19,154 bases of DNA from an uncultured Ruminococcus sp. (lineage in GTDB: Bacteria; Bacillota; Clostridia; Oscillospirales; Acutalibacteraceae): NCBI GenBank assembly GCA_902767285.1, contig CACXHC010000223.1:1-19154 (forward strand), in the 5' to 3' direction. The notes beneath the pieces were generated by a model. The model was not told where the DNA came from and did no database searches. It saw only the letters and a program-made list of their open reading frames with translations. Every line of letters begins with the position of its first letter. Within the stretch, counting starts at the first letter, position 1. Made by a program: the position numbers and the translations under genes. Of this stretch, positions 1-8,800 are shown piece after piece.

Positions 1-32
1 AACGAACATTATTAAAGTTTTTTGGAAAGGGT

Positions 33-68
33 TTGGGAAAACCTTTTTTTCAAAAAAGGTTTTCCCAA
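33..68. repeat. 17-bp stem hairpin at left edge, downstream of the minus-strand operon
   Basis: The arms at 33-49 and 52-68 (TTGGGAAAACCTTTTTT and its exact complement) are separated by a TC loop. The hairpin lies about 60 nt past the stop codon of the GLUG gene and could stop transcription in either direction, since its T-runs are inside the stem, but no clean T-run follows it on either strand. To its left, read on the minus strand, is AAAAAACTTTAATAA, which also follows the hairpin at 14150-14184. It is therefore probably one of a dispersed family of intergenic hairpins. Terminator function is an inference. Confidence 0.6.
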
Positions 69-125
69 GAAAGCCAATTTTTCACAGCACCTATTTTTGA
101 AGATGTATTATATTGAAACTTTAGT

Positions 126-3100
126 TTACGATTCCACACGATGAGTTACCGAAGCAGCTTTCTTTCTTTTTGTTGAAATAATTATCGCCGAAATAAGAGC
201 CACAAACGCAACCGAACCCGTAACTATCGCCCATACGGGAACACTCGCAAGCCGCTTTCCGAAAAATGCTATTGTTCCGCCGTTTTCCATATCAAAAACG
301 ATATAACTTCCGTCCGTTTGGTAGTCTATATTTGTCCATTTTCCGTTTGTGAGTGTATACAATGAGCCTTTGTCTGCCATCTTCATTCTGATACGCAAAA
401 TACTGTCTGCACCATTAATATTTATTGTATACGCCCCTATAAGATTTCCTTTTTCTTTTTCTATGGCAATATCAGAGGTTTCATTTCTGACAGTAAGTTT
501 TTGACCCTCGTAGAAATTACCTTCCGCAAGAAAAAGCGGAATATCTTCGTTTGTTGATATAGTAGTTTTGGGATCTTTATATTCACCCTCTATTGTCTGG
601 CTGTAATATATATGATTGTTATCAAAATCGTTCCATTTCCAGTAGCGAGTGCCATCTCTTTCAACATCGGGGAGTTTATCGATACTACCACCAAATTCGA
701 CCTCTTTTACGGCTACGGTATTTCCGCCCGCAACAAATGTGACGGATATTTTCTTAAACCATTCTGGAATGTCGGGAAGAGTCATCATTTCGCTGTAACT
801 CAAAGGTTCTGCGATACCATTATAACTTATGCCGTCTATACCGCCGACTCCATTTTCGACAAAAAGACAGTTTTCTGCTGAGCCAGTTATATTTCCTGCT
901 ATCGAGCCACTGCACTCTTTATCGCTTTTTACATACGAATATGCACGGCAATCCGAAATATCACAGCCTTCTCCGGCTATACCGCCAACAAATTTATCTC
1001 CGTAAAGAAGGCATCTGGAATACGAATCGGAAATATTGCCCGAATTTTTGCCTGCAACACCTCCGCAGTAATCTCCGCCGTTTATCGTTCCGGACGCTTC
1101 GCAGTCGATTACAGCACCAAAATCCGCATTTCCGACAATTCCTCCGGTACAATCTTTTTTTGCTGTTATATCACTGCCGGAAAAACAATCGGAAAGAACG
1201 GCAAAAACAACATAACGTGCATTTTGAAGCATATAAGCAGGTATTTTTATTTGATCTTCTGCATCAATATCGATTTCGCAAGCCATATTGCCGGCAATAC
1301 CGCCCACATTTGTATCAGCCGATATTTTGCCGTAATTCTCGCTTGATTTTACTACGCCATTTTTATATTTTTCGCTGTCAAAAGCTGAAATATCTGTTTG
1401 ATAATCGGTTTGCAGTTGAATAATATCTGTATCTGATTCCGAGAAAAGACCAGCAAGCGATGAACAGGAGTCGAGGACTTTTTTTGCATCTTCTTTGGCT
1501 GACCCCGATGTTTTCGAAATAAGTGAACGGAGTTCCCCGGCTGAATTTGCTATACTGTCTGCATCTGTTTTCAGTTGTTTAACGTCAGGACGGGTGAACG
1601 ATACCGATGCAAGAATATCTTCAACAGAGTTTCCGAGAGAACCGGCTTCGGAGATATACGAGTTTTCAAGATTTGAAAGTTTTGATATAATTATGTCTAT
1701 TGCATTTATATCTATTGATTTGGCACCGCTTTCAATAAGAGATAAAAGCTCACTTGTCAGCTGTCGAGCGATCTTGATATCTTTGCTGTCAATAGCCGAT
1801 TCAATATCCGTGGTAAGTTCCTCAACGGTACGACCCGATTTTGAACGGTGTTTTGAATCTTCGGTTTTTGCACTGTCGTATGTTGAAGTACGATTCTTGA
1901 TTTTTTCAAGATCACTCTTTATCGAAATTGTCAAATCGTGGTCGCTGTCCTGTGAACGGAGTTTTTCAAGTAATTCCGTAAGCCCCGATGTATTTATATC
2001 AAGAGTTGTATCATTGGCGAGCTTTGAAAGCTCGTCAATCATTTTGCCGGCTTCGGGAGAATTGTGTTCGTCTATCTTTGTTGAAATAAGAGATATAAGT
2101 CTGTTTGCCGTGTTTTCAGCTTCGGAAATATTGCCGGACGCTATATTTATAGCTTTCTCGGTATCCTTAGCTGTTTTGTCAACACAAGATTTCAGATTTT
2201 CAGTCGCCTTTTTTATTTCCGGAGAATTATCCTTTAAACCTTTATTGAATGTATCAAGATTTTTTTGAATATCATTAAGAGAATTTTTTAACTCGGCAAG
2301 AGTGGTTTCGGAAATATCCCATACAGCATAGGGTTCAGCCTGACCGACAATTCCGCCGACATCTTTTCTTCCTATTATTTCGCCGTTGTTGATACATTTT
2401 GAGATCATACCGCTTTGTCGGCCTGCGATACCGCCTACATTATATCCGATACGTTCATAGCCAATGCAACCTTCGTTTGTACAGTTTAGGATTGTTCCCG
2501 TTGAGTAACCGGAAATACCGCCAATATCGGTTATATTGAGAAAATCGTCCTCTGTTAATTCCGAAACATCAAAATTTAGACTTATTCGTGATTTTTTGTC
2601 GCTTACAGAAATAAGAGTCGTATCTATTTTGCCGGAATTTGTACAGTTAAGTATAGTTCCTGTGTTTTCTCCCGAAATGCCTCCGGCACGGTGTTCAGCA
2701 GATACAGAACCCGAAAACGAACATGAACTTATAATTCCTGTGTTTTTGCCTGCGATACCTCCGGCACTTTCTATTGCCTTTATATTGCCAATGACTGTAC
2801 AGTTGCTTATTACACCGTCGTTTTCTGACGCTATTCCGCCTACAACACAAGCACTTCCACCGGGTTCGACATTTTCTTCAACAGAGATATTTCTTATTCT
2901 TGCATCTTTTGAAGTATATCTGAAAAAACCAATGTTTGAACCGTCCTGAGAAAGCATTAAATGTTTAACAGTGTAACCGCATCCGTCAAATGTTCCGCAA
3001 AAATAAGGGATTCCTGTAAAAGATGAGTCTTTGCAATCTAAATCATTAGCAAGTTTTACATTTAATCCTTTTGAGAAGCTATCTAAAGAGCATTGATGTG

Positions 3101-3230
3101 CAAACTCTTCCAGTTGTTTTACTGTTGATATAACAACAGTATTTTTGTCGTTTGCAATTGCGTTCACTGTAAAAATCGGCTGAATAACAGTAAGTATCAG
3201 TGCGATTGTAAATGATACGATTTTTTTCAC
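126..3230 (-). CDS. Secreted, membrane-anchored GLUG-repeat protein with a long helical insert; partner of the MMPL exporter
   Basis: This 1034-residue protein has a signal peptide (K2, K3, hydrophobic core, likely cut after A24). A first block of GLUG-type repeats at about 120-297 has recurring GGIAG/GGISG followed by TGxIxxC. About 305-635 is a long hydrophilic helical tract rich in Ser, Asp, Lys, Leu and Ile, probably coiled coil. A second GLUG block spans about 630-800, then a small beta region (about 825-885) and a C-terminal domain. One membrane helix at about 997-1020 is followed by a basic KRKK tail, so most of the protein should face outside. No LPXTG motif or catalytic motif was seen. 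The GTG start (3228-3230) overlaps the exporter stop by 4 nt and has a strong GGAGGTGA site 6 nt upstream, which points to translational coupling. The function is unknown. An accessory or adaptor role for the exporter is inferred from the operon; surface adhesion is the alternative. Confidence 0.9.
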   Translation of the reverse strand: MKKIVSFTIALILTVIQPIFTVNAIANDKNTVVISTVKQLEEFAHQCSLDSFSKGLNVKLANDLDCKDSSFTGIPYFCGTFDGCGYTVKHLMLSQDGSNIGFFRYTSKDARIRNISVEENVEPGGSACVVGGIASENDGVISNCTVIGNIKAIESAGGIAGKNTGIISSCSFSGSVSAEHRAGGISGENTGTILNCTNSGKIDTTLISVSDKKSRISLNFDVSELTEDDFLNITDIGGISGYSTGTILNCTNEGCIGYERIGYNVGGIAGRQSGMISKCINNGEIIGRKDVGGIVGQAEPYAVWDISETTLAELKNSLNDIQKNLDTFNKGLKDNSPEIKKATENLKSCVDKTAKDTEKAINIASGNISEAENTANRLISLISTKIDEHNSPEAGKMIDELSKLANDTTLDINTSGLTELLEKLRSQDSDHDLTISIKSDLEKIKNRTSTYDSAKTEDSKHRSKSGRTVEELTTDIESAIDSKDIKIARQLTSELLSLIESGAKSIDINAIDIIISKLSNLENSYISEAGSLGNSVEDILASVSFTRPDVKQLKTDADSIANSAGELRSLISKTSGSAKEDAKKVLDSCSSLAGLFSESDTDIIQLQTDYQTDISAFDSEKYKNGVVKSSENYGKISADTNVGGIAGNMACEIDIDAEDQIKIPAYMLQNARYVVFAVLSDCFSGSDITAKKDCTGGIVGNADFGAVIDCEASGTINGGDYCGGVAGKNSGNISDSYSRCLLYGDKFVGGIAGEGCDISDCRAYSYVKSDKECSGSIAGNITGSAENCLFVENGVGGIDGISYNGIAEPLSYSEMMTLPDIPEWFKKISVTFVAGGNTVAVKEVEFGGSIDKLPDVERDGTRYWKWNDFDNNHIYYSQTIEGEYKDPKTTISTNEDIPLFLAEGNFYEGQKLTVRNETSDIAIEKEKGNLIGAYTININGADSILRIRMKMADKGSLYTLTNGKWTNIDYQTDGSYIVFDMENGGTIAFFGKRLASVPVWAIVTGSVAFVALISAIIISTKRKKAASVTHRVES

Positions 3231-5536
3231 TTTCGTTCACCTCCGAGATGTATCGTGAAACGTGTTTTTTCAATGAGAACATCGAGAAGTACAATTAACT
3301 GCGGAAGCACCGTCAAAACAAGTATTACAGAGATTAAAGCACCTCTGCCAACCGCAAGACCAATATGACCGATATATACATCGCTGACTCTCATTGAAAT
3401 TAGAAATCCAGCCATTGTCAATATTGAACCTGATGTAAGTATAGTCGGAAAGCTCTCGTTCACCGCCGCTGTCATGGAGTTTCGCTTATCAAGATTCTGT
3501 CTGTTTTCAATATAGTGACTCATAATAACAATAGCGTAGTCAATAGTCGCACCCATTTGTATAGCCGAAACTATCATATTTGTAACAAATGAGCTTGTAA
3601 TATTCATAAGATAGGGGAAAGAGAAATTGATCCATATACTTCCTTGAATTGCAAATACGAGAAGTGCAGAGCCTGCAACTGTTTTGAACGTAAAAAGCAA
3701 TATAATAAGTACAAACAATATAGTCAAAATATTTATTTTCATGCTGTCGCTGTTGAATGTTTCGTTAAGATCACGAGCACTTGTTATTTCTCCTATAACA
3801 AGAACTTTTTGGTCATCTGAAATCTGAGAATAATATTTCAATGCCGCCGTGCGTATCTTTTCGACCAGCTCTATACTTTCACTGCCTTCAACGGGAACCG
3901 TTGCTGTAATGATAATTCGTGTATAATTTTCACCACGAAGTTGCTCGATACCTTTCATTAAAGATGCACGAAGCTCTGTAAGGCGATTGAGCTGATCATC
4001 ATCAAGCGTTACAATTCCCTCGTCAACTTTATCAAACAGATACAGAAACATATCTATCAGCGGAACTTCATACTCTTCCGAATTTTTAAAAATTCCCTGA
4101 TATTGCTTATGCTCGACGCCGTATGCCTGATAAAGAAGAACAGCTTCTTCAATATCAATATCCAGCAATTCCGAAAACATTCTCGGAGTATATTTATCGG
4201 TCAACATTCTGCCGTTTTCGATTTCTATATTTGCAAGACCCGTCACATTTTTTACGTTGTCCAACGGTAAAACCTCCTGAATTACCGCTTTTTCGCTTTC
4301 AAAATCACCGGACGGGACAATAAGTGCTATTTGTGTTGATTCGTCAAAAGTATCTATTATTTTGTGCATAGCGGCACGGCGTTCGGAATAAACAAGTTCG
4401 TCAATTGTGCTGTCGGCAAATGCGTAGTTCGTTTTAGACGACCAAACAATGGAAAAAGGAATAATAACAATAAAGACCCAAACAAAACAGTATTTAGATT
4501 TTGTAAGAAAACGCCCCCACGCCGAAATATCAGGCACATGAGAACGGTGTGCCGTTTTTTTGAGCATTTTGGGGAAGAAGAGAATAAGTCCCGGCATTAG
4601 CAAAAGAACAGACAAAATACTGAAAATGATGCCTTTTGTTAAGACAACACCGAGGTCATATCCAAGACGGAACTGCATTAGAGTAAGTGCAAGCAATCCG
4701 GATATTGTTGTAAGAGAAGATGACGATATTTCAACAATACCTTTAGCAAGAGCTTCAATGAGTGCTTCACGAGAACTGTTACGCTGAATCGCCTCGTCCT
4801 GATAGCGGTGAATAAGAATAATCGAATAGTCTATCGCAAGAGCAAGTTGTAATATAACCGCAATAGAATTTGTTATTGACGATATTTCCCCAAGCAAATA
4901 GTTTGTTCCCATATTCAGCACAGCCGCAAATCCGAAAACTATAAAAAATATGACTACTTCGAAATAACTTCTTGACGTGAAAAGCAGTACTCCAAGAATT
5001 ACGGCGAGCGTAAGAAGAAGAACTCCGCCCATTTCTGATGCGATTTCTTTTGACCTGTTAAATCCTATTTCGGTTGAGAAATAAGCATCATACAGTTTTA
5101 GATATTCCTTAATATCGTTCATTTCTTTTATGATATTCTCATCACTGCTCACGCCGTCAAATGATATAGATAGAAGTGCCGACGAATTTTTAAAATGAGT
5201 GGGAGTATCATCAAGAGTGACATCTGAAACATGATCTCGTTTTTTTATCTCCTCAGCGATTTTTTCCGCACGATCGTAAGTTATATTCGAAATCATAACA
5301 TCTGCTGTGGCGTATGTTATAAATTCGTCCTCCATTATGGTAAGTCCCTGCCGTGTTTCCGTTTCAGCGGGCAAAAATGCCGTAATATCCTCATTAACTT
5401 TAACTTTTGAAATCGACATTCCGCAGAATACAGCTGCCGCAAGAAATAAACCCATTATTACAAATCGGTATCTGACAATACCTTGAGCAAGTATGTGCAT
5501 AAAATCTTGATTTGGATCTTTGATTTTTTTCGCCAT
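3227..5536 (-). CDS. MMPL/RND-superfamily exporter
   Basis: This 769-residue membrane protein has the internal duplication of the RND superfamily. Each half has one membrane helix, an extracytoplasmic domain (about 40-165 and 365-580), then a bundle of about five helices. The paired Asp-Tyr residues of MmpL-type proton relays are seen at D236-Y237 (ALAIDYSIIL) and D666-Y667 (GATIDYAIVI), so proton-driven export of a lipid or other hydrophobic substrate is likely, though the substrate cannot be read. The length fits small Gram-positive MMPL proteins rather than about 1000-residue AcrB-type pumps. I chose the ATG at 5536 because GAGGTG lies 6 nt before it. An upstream in-frame GTG falls inside that ribosome binding site. 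It is the first gene of a two-gene operon with the GLUG protein and has its own promoter at 5587-5615. Confidence 0.9.
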   Translation of the reverse strand: MAKKIKDPNQDFMHILAQGIVRYRFVIMGLFLAAAVFCGMSISKVKVNEDITAFLPAETETRQGLTIMEDEFITYATADVMISNITYDRAEKIAEEIKKRDHVSDVTLDDTPTHFKNSSALLSISFDGVSSDENIIKEMNDIKEYLKLYDAYFSTEIGFNRSKEIASEMGGVLLLTLAVILGVLLFTSRSYFEVVIFFIVFGFAAVLNMGTNYLLGEISSITNSIAVILQLALAIDYSIILIHRYQDEAIQRNSSREALIEALAKGIVEISSSSLTTISGLLALTLMQFRLGYDLGVVLTKGIIFSILSVLLLMPGLILFFPKMLKKTAHRSHVPDISAWGRFLTKSKYCFVWVFIVIIPFSIVWSSKTNYAFADSTIDELVYSERRAAMHKIIDTFDESTQIALIVPSGDFESEKAVIQEVLPLDNVKNVTGLANIEIENGRMLTDKYTPRMFSELLDIDIEEAVLLYQAYGVEHKQYQGIFKNSEEYEVPLIDMFLYLFDKVDEGIVTLDDDQLNRLTELRASLMKGIEQLRGENYTRIIITATVPVEGSESIELVEKIRTAALKYYSQISDDQKVLVIGEITSARDLNETFNSDSMKINILTILFVLIILLFTFKTVAGSALLVFAIQGSIWINFSFPYLMNITSSFVTNMIVSAIQMGATIDYAIVIMSHYIENRQNLDKRNSMTAAVNESFPTILTSGSILTMAGFLISMRVSDVYIGHIGLAVGRGALISVILVLTVLPQLIVLLDVLIEKTRFTIHLGGERK

Positions 5537-5586
5537 AAACAACACCTCGGAGATTTTAACATCTGTTGAAAATTAGATTATAACCT

Positions 5587-5615
5587 ATTATATTTAATTG
5601 CATTATGTTAGTCAA
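5587..5615 (-). promoter_or_regulatory. Sigma-A promoter of the MMPL-GLUG operon
   Basis: On the minus strand, TTGACT (5615-5610) and a perfect TATAAT (5592-5587) are separated by 17 bp. The expected start is near 5580, giving a leader of about 44 nt before the ATG at 5536. It points away from the promoter at 5712-5741, with about 97 bp between the two -35 boxes. Confidence 0.75.
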
Positions 5616-5711
5616 TGAGCAATTTTTCAATAATTGTCTATTTTTAAACAATCATTTATATTTGCGTTGAAATAAAATAAATATTTCGGATATATATAAA
5701 ATCTATAACGA

Positions 5712-5741
5712 TTGACTATTATTACTGTTTTATGATACAAT
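5712..5741 (+). promoter_or_regulatory. Extended -10 promoter of the LRR-dockerin gene
   Basis: TTGACT (5712-5717) and TACAAT (5736-5741) are 18 bp apart, with TG one base before the -10 (5733-5734). The start should be near 5748, giving a leader of about 74 nt. The -10 lies at the centre of the dyad at 5718-5755, so occupancy of the dyad would block the promoter. Confidence 0.65.
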
Positions 5742-5755
5742 AAAATAGTAATAAT
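5718..5755. promoter_or_regulatory. 38-bp near-perfect dyad over the LRR-dockerin promoter; candidate operator
   Basis: The arms ATTATTACTGTTTTAT (5718-5733) and ATAAAATAGTAATAAT (5740-5755) are complementary at 15 of 16 positions around a 6-bp centre. The dyad covers most of the spacer, the -10 box and the predicted start site. The stem is almost all A/T and no T-run follows, so a DNA-binding repressor site is more likely than a terminator. No regulator gene is in the window. The function is inferred from position and symmetry. Confidence 0.55.
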
Positions 5756-5821
5756 GTACTTGTATTCGTCTAATTGATGAACAATAAAGTGTATATATTT
5801 AAGGATTGGAGGTTTTCCATA

Positions 5822-8800
5822 ATGAAACACAAAAAAATGCTTCGTTTTTATGTCGCCGTTTTCATGGTGTTTGTTCTGCTGATTTCGATGGCTCAGCCCG
5901 CATTTGCGGAAGAGGTGGATAAAGCAGTATCAGAAAGCACAGACCCAATCGAAGATGCAGGATTTTCCGCATATTCTTATTTAATTTTAAACAACGGCGA
6001 TATAGTATTAACCGATTATAACGGTTTTTCGACTGAGCTTACATTTCCATCGTCCATAGACGGTCACAAAGTTGTTGCTGTGCAGGGCATAACTCTTCCG
6101 GCGGGTGTTCTTTCTTTGACGATACCCGGAAGCATAAAAAAGGTTGATGGCATTATGGGCGATACGCTTATCAGAGTAACAATGAATGAGGGCGTGGAGG
6201 AAATAGGCGAATATGCCTTCGGCTATTACACAAGTGGTCTTAGTACTCATCCATGCAATACGGCACTTATCGAGGTAAATTTGCCATCCACTTTAAAGAA
6301 AATAGGCGAGAGTGCTTTCGAGGGCTGTTACAATCTGCAAAAAATCAATTTTCCTGAAGATTGTGAAATATGCGAAAAAGCATTTTATAGATGCGGAAAA
6401 TTGCCATGTCCCGATATATCTATAATCAATAAAGCGGCAGCTTATGCTTTTTACGGCACTGTCGGATACGATGAATATGGCGGAATATCATACAAGGAAA
6501 ATGGCTGTACTATAGTCGGGGGACGACTCACATCATGTTATTCAAATGAGCGAGTTCTCGAAATCCCCGAGGGCGTTGAGTATATCGACTTTGATTTTTA
6601 CGATTCCCGAAACGACAACACAGCAGGGCATTATTTTGAAGAAGTCATTTTGCCGTCTACCATAAAAAAAGTGTCGGGTTTTGACAATTGCTCGGAACTT
6701 AAAAAAGTCACTTTTAATGGAGTGCCGGAATCGATAACATCTTTTTGCAACTGTCCGAATCTTTCCGAAATCACCTTTCCCGAAGGAACGAAGGAAATAA
6801 CAGGATTTACGGAATGTCCATTACTTACGAATATTTCTTTCCCGGCATCGGTCGAAAAAATTTCGGGATTCAGCGAAAACGAAAATCTTGAAAAAGTAGC
6901 GTTCCATGAAGGCTCTTTAAAGGTCATAGACGAGGATTCGTTTAGCCAATGTCCAAAACTTGACAATATTCTTCTTCCTTACGGACTTGAGGAAATAGGA
7001 CATTATGCCTTTTCATATTGTACATCTCTTAAAAATATAACGTTCCCGGATACGCTTTACCGAGTGTATTACAATTTTGAAAACGAGCCGTGGTATTATG
7101 AACAGCCTCTCGGCGAACCGATATATATCGGCTCTTGTTTCATGGGATTTCGTAAAGACGATAACGGGAATTACCCCGAGTCGTACACGCTTAGAAACGG
7201 AACAAAGGGTATCAACGTAAGGTATGGCATAGGCGGTCTGAAAACTCTGCCCGACACCCTGAGATTTATCGGAAATATCACGGGCTACACAGAAAAAGAC
7301 CTTATAATTCCCGAAGGTGTGGAGTATTTAAACAAAGATTTCTGTTTTTACTCAGATCAAAAATACGATACAGTCGTATTTCCCGCAAGTTTGAAGAGTA
7401 TCGATATAGACAGTTTCAAATTTTCGTGCAATAAACTCATATTAAAGGGTAACCCGGATTTAACAGGCAGTGGCTCTTCAGGCTGTTACTCAAACATAAA
7501 AAGCGTTGAGATTCCCGAAAATTTCAGTGCGTTCTCTGTTGTAACGCTGCCCGACACCGGAACATATTTTTTAACAAGCGAAAACGAACATCATCTATAT
7601 CTATCAGATATACAAACGAAAAATATCACCGCCGATATGCTTAACGGAGTAAAATCTCTGTCTATCGACGGCGGCAATATCGAAACGATAGCTCTGCCCG
7701 AGAGTGTAAAAGATATTTCTTTTTCGAGAATGAAGAATCTCAAAAGCATCAAATTCACGCAGGGTATACAAAAAGTAAATATAAGCGAGTGTGTAAAACT
7801 TACCGAAATCGATTTACCGGATGGTGTTCTTAGTCTGAGCGTAAGCGACTGCAATTTTCTTAAAACGCTGAATGCCCCCGATAGCCTTATTGATGTATAT
7901 TACTATGGAGAAAAGTCATCTTGGTACAGGTCGCTGCCCGATGGGCCTGTTTATATTGGAAAATGTCTTGCCGGATTTAAGGGCGAAATGCCCGACAACT
8001 ACAAGCTTGTTGTTCCCGAGGGCATACGCAGTATATGCAATTTTGTTCGTAACGAAAAACTCACTGAGCTTGTATTGCCATCGACATGTCGTTATGTCAA
8101 AGGATTCGATTACTGCTATAACCTCAAAAAAGTTGATCTCGGCGGTACAGTTTATATCGAAAAGGATGCATTTGAATATGCTCCGATTACGGAAATTAAA
8201 ATCGGCGATAGTTGCCGGTATATCGGTAGTTCGGCTTTTGCCTCGACAAAGCTCGATATACTGAAATTGCCCGACAGTATAGAATTTGTAGGGCTTAATA
8301 ATTTTGATGCCCAAAAAGTGTATGTATCAAAAAATATGCATACAGCAGGAAGATACAGTGACCTTGACGGTATTGTATACGAAACTTCCTACGATAAAGA
8401 CAATTCTTACAGTTTGTTCAATCGTTCTCAGGACAGCTCTCCCGTTATCATAGGTTACAGAGGCACTGCTTTCGAAAAATATGCCGAGGTTATGGCGTAT
8501 TCCGGCTATACATTTGTTGATGCCGAAAAAGGTGTTTATTCCGAAACTAATGGATATGTTTTCGATCAAAGTACGGGTAATCTGACAATTACTACAAATG
8601 ACGGTATGACGGAATGGAGTAAGCAGTATCGCAGAAAAACAGAAAGCGGATATTCGTCAAAAATAATAGTTGAAGCGACATTCCCCGAAGAGCTTGAAAA
8701 GGTCAAAAATATCACTATCGGAAAAGATGTGACTACCATATCACCGTTTGCGTTCGCCTGCTGTACAAAGCTCGAAAGCATAACAATACCGGCAACTGTC

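Noticed and set aside
941..2949. Long plus-strand open frames opposite the GLUG gene (e.g. 941-1423, 1495-2268, 2536-2949)
   Set aside because: They are antisense to a protein with clear repeats and signal peptide, have no ribosome binding sites and read as low-complexity Ser/Phe/Arg-rich peptides.
5537..5545. In-frame GTG at 5545 as the start of the MMPL exporter
   Set aside because: The GTG is part of the GAGGTG ribosome binding site that serves the ATG at 5536.
5774..5821. Longer N-terminus for the LRR-dockerin protein, starting upstream at TTG 5774 or ATG 5777
   Set aside because: It lacks a ribosome binding site and would put 16 residues before a well-formed signal peptide. GGAGG is correctly spaced for the ATG at 5822.
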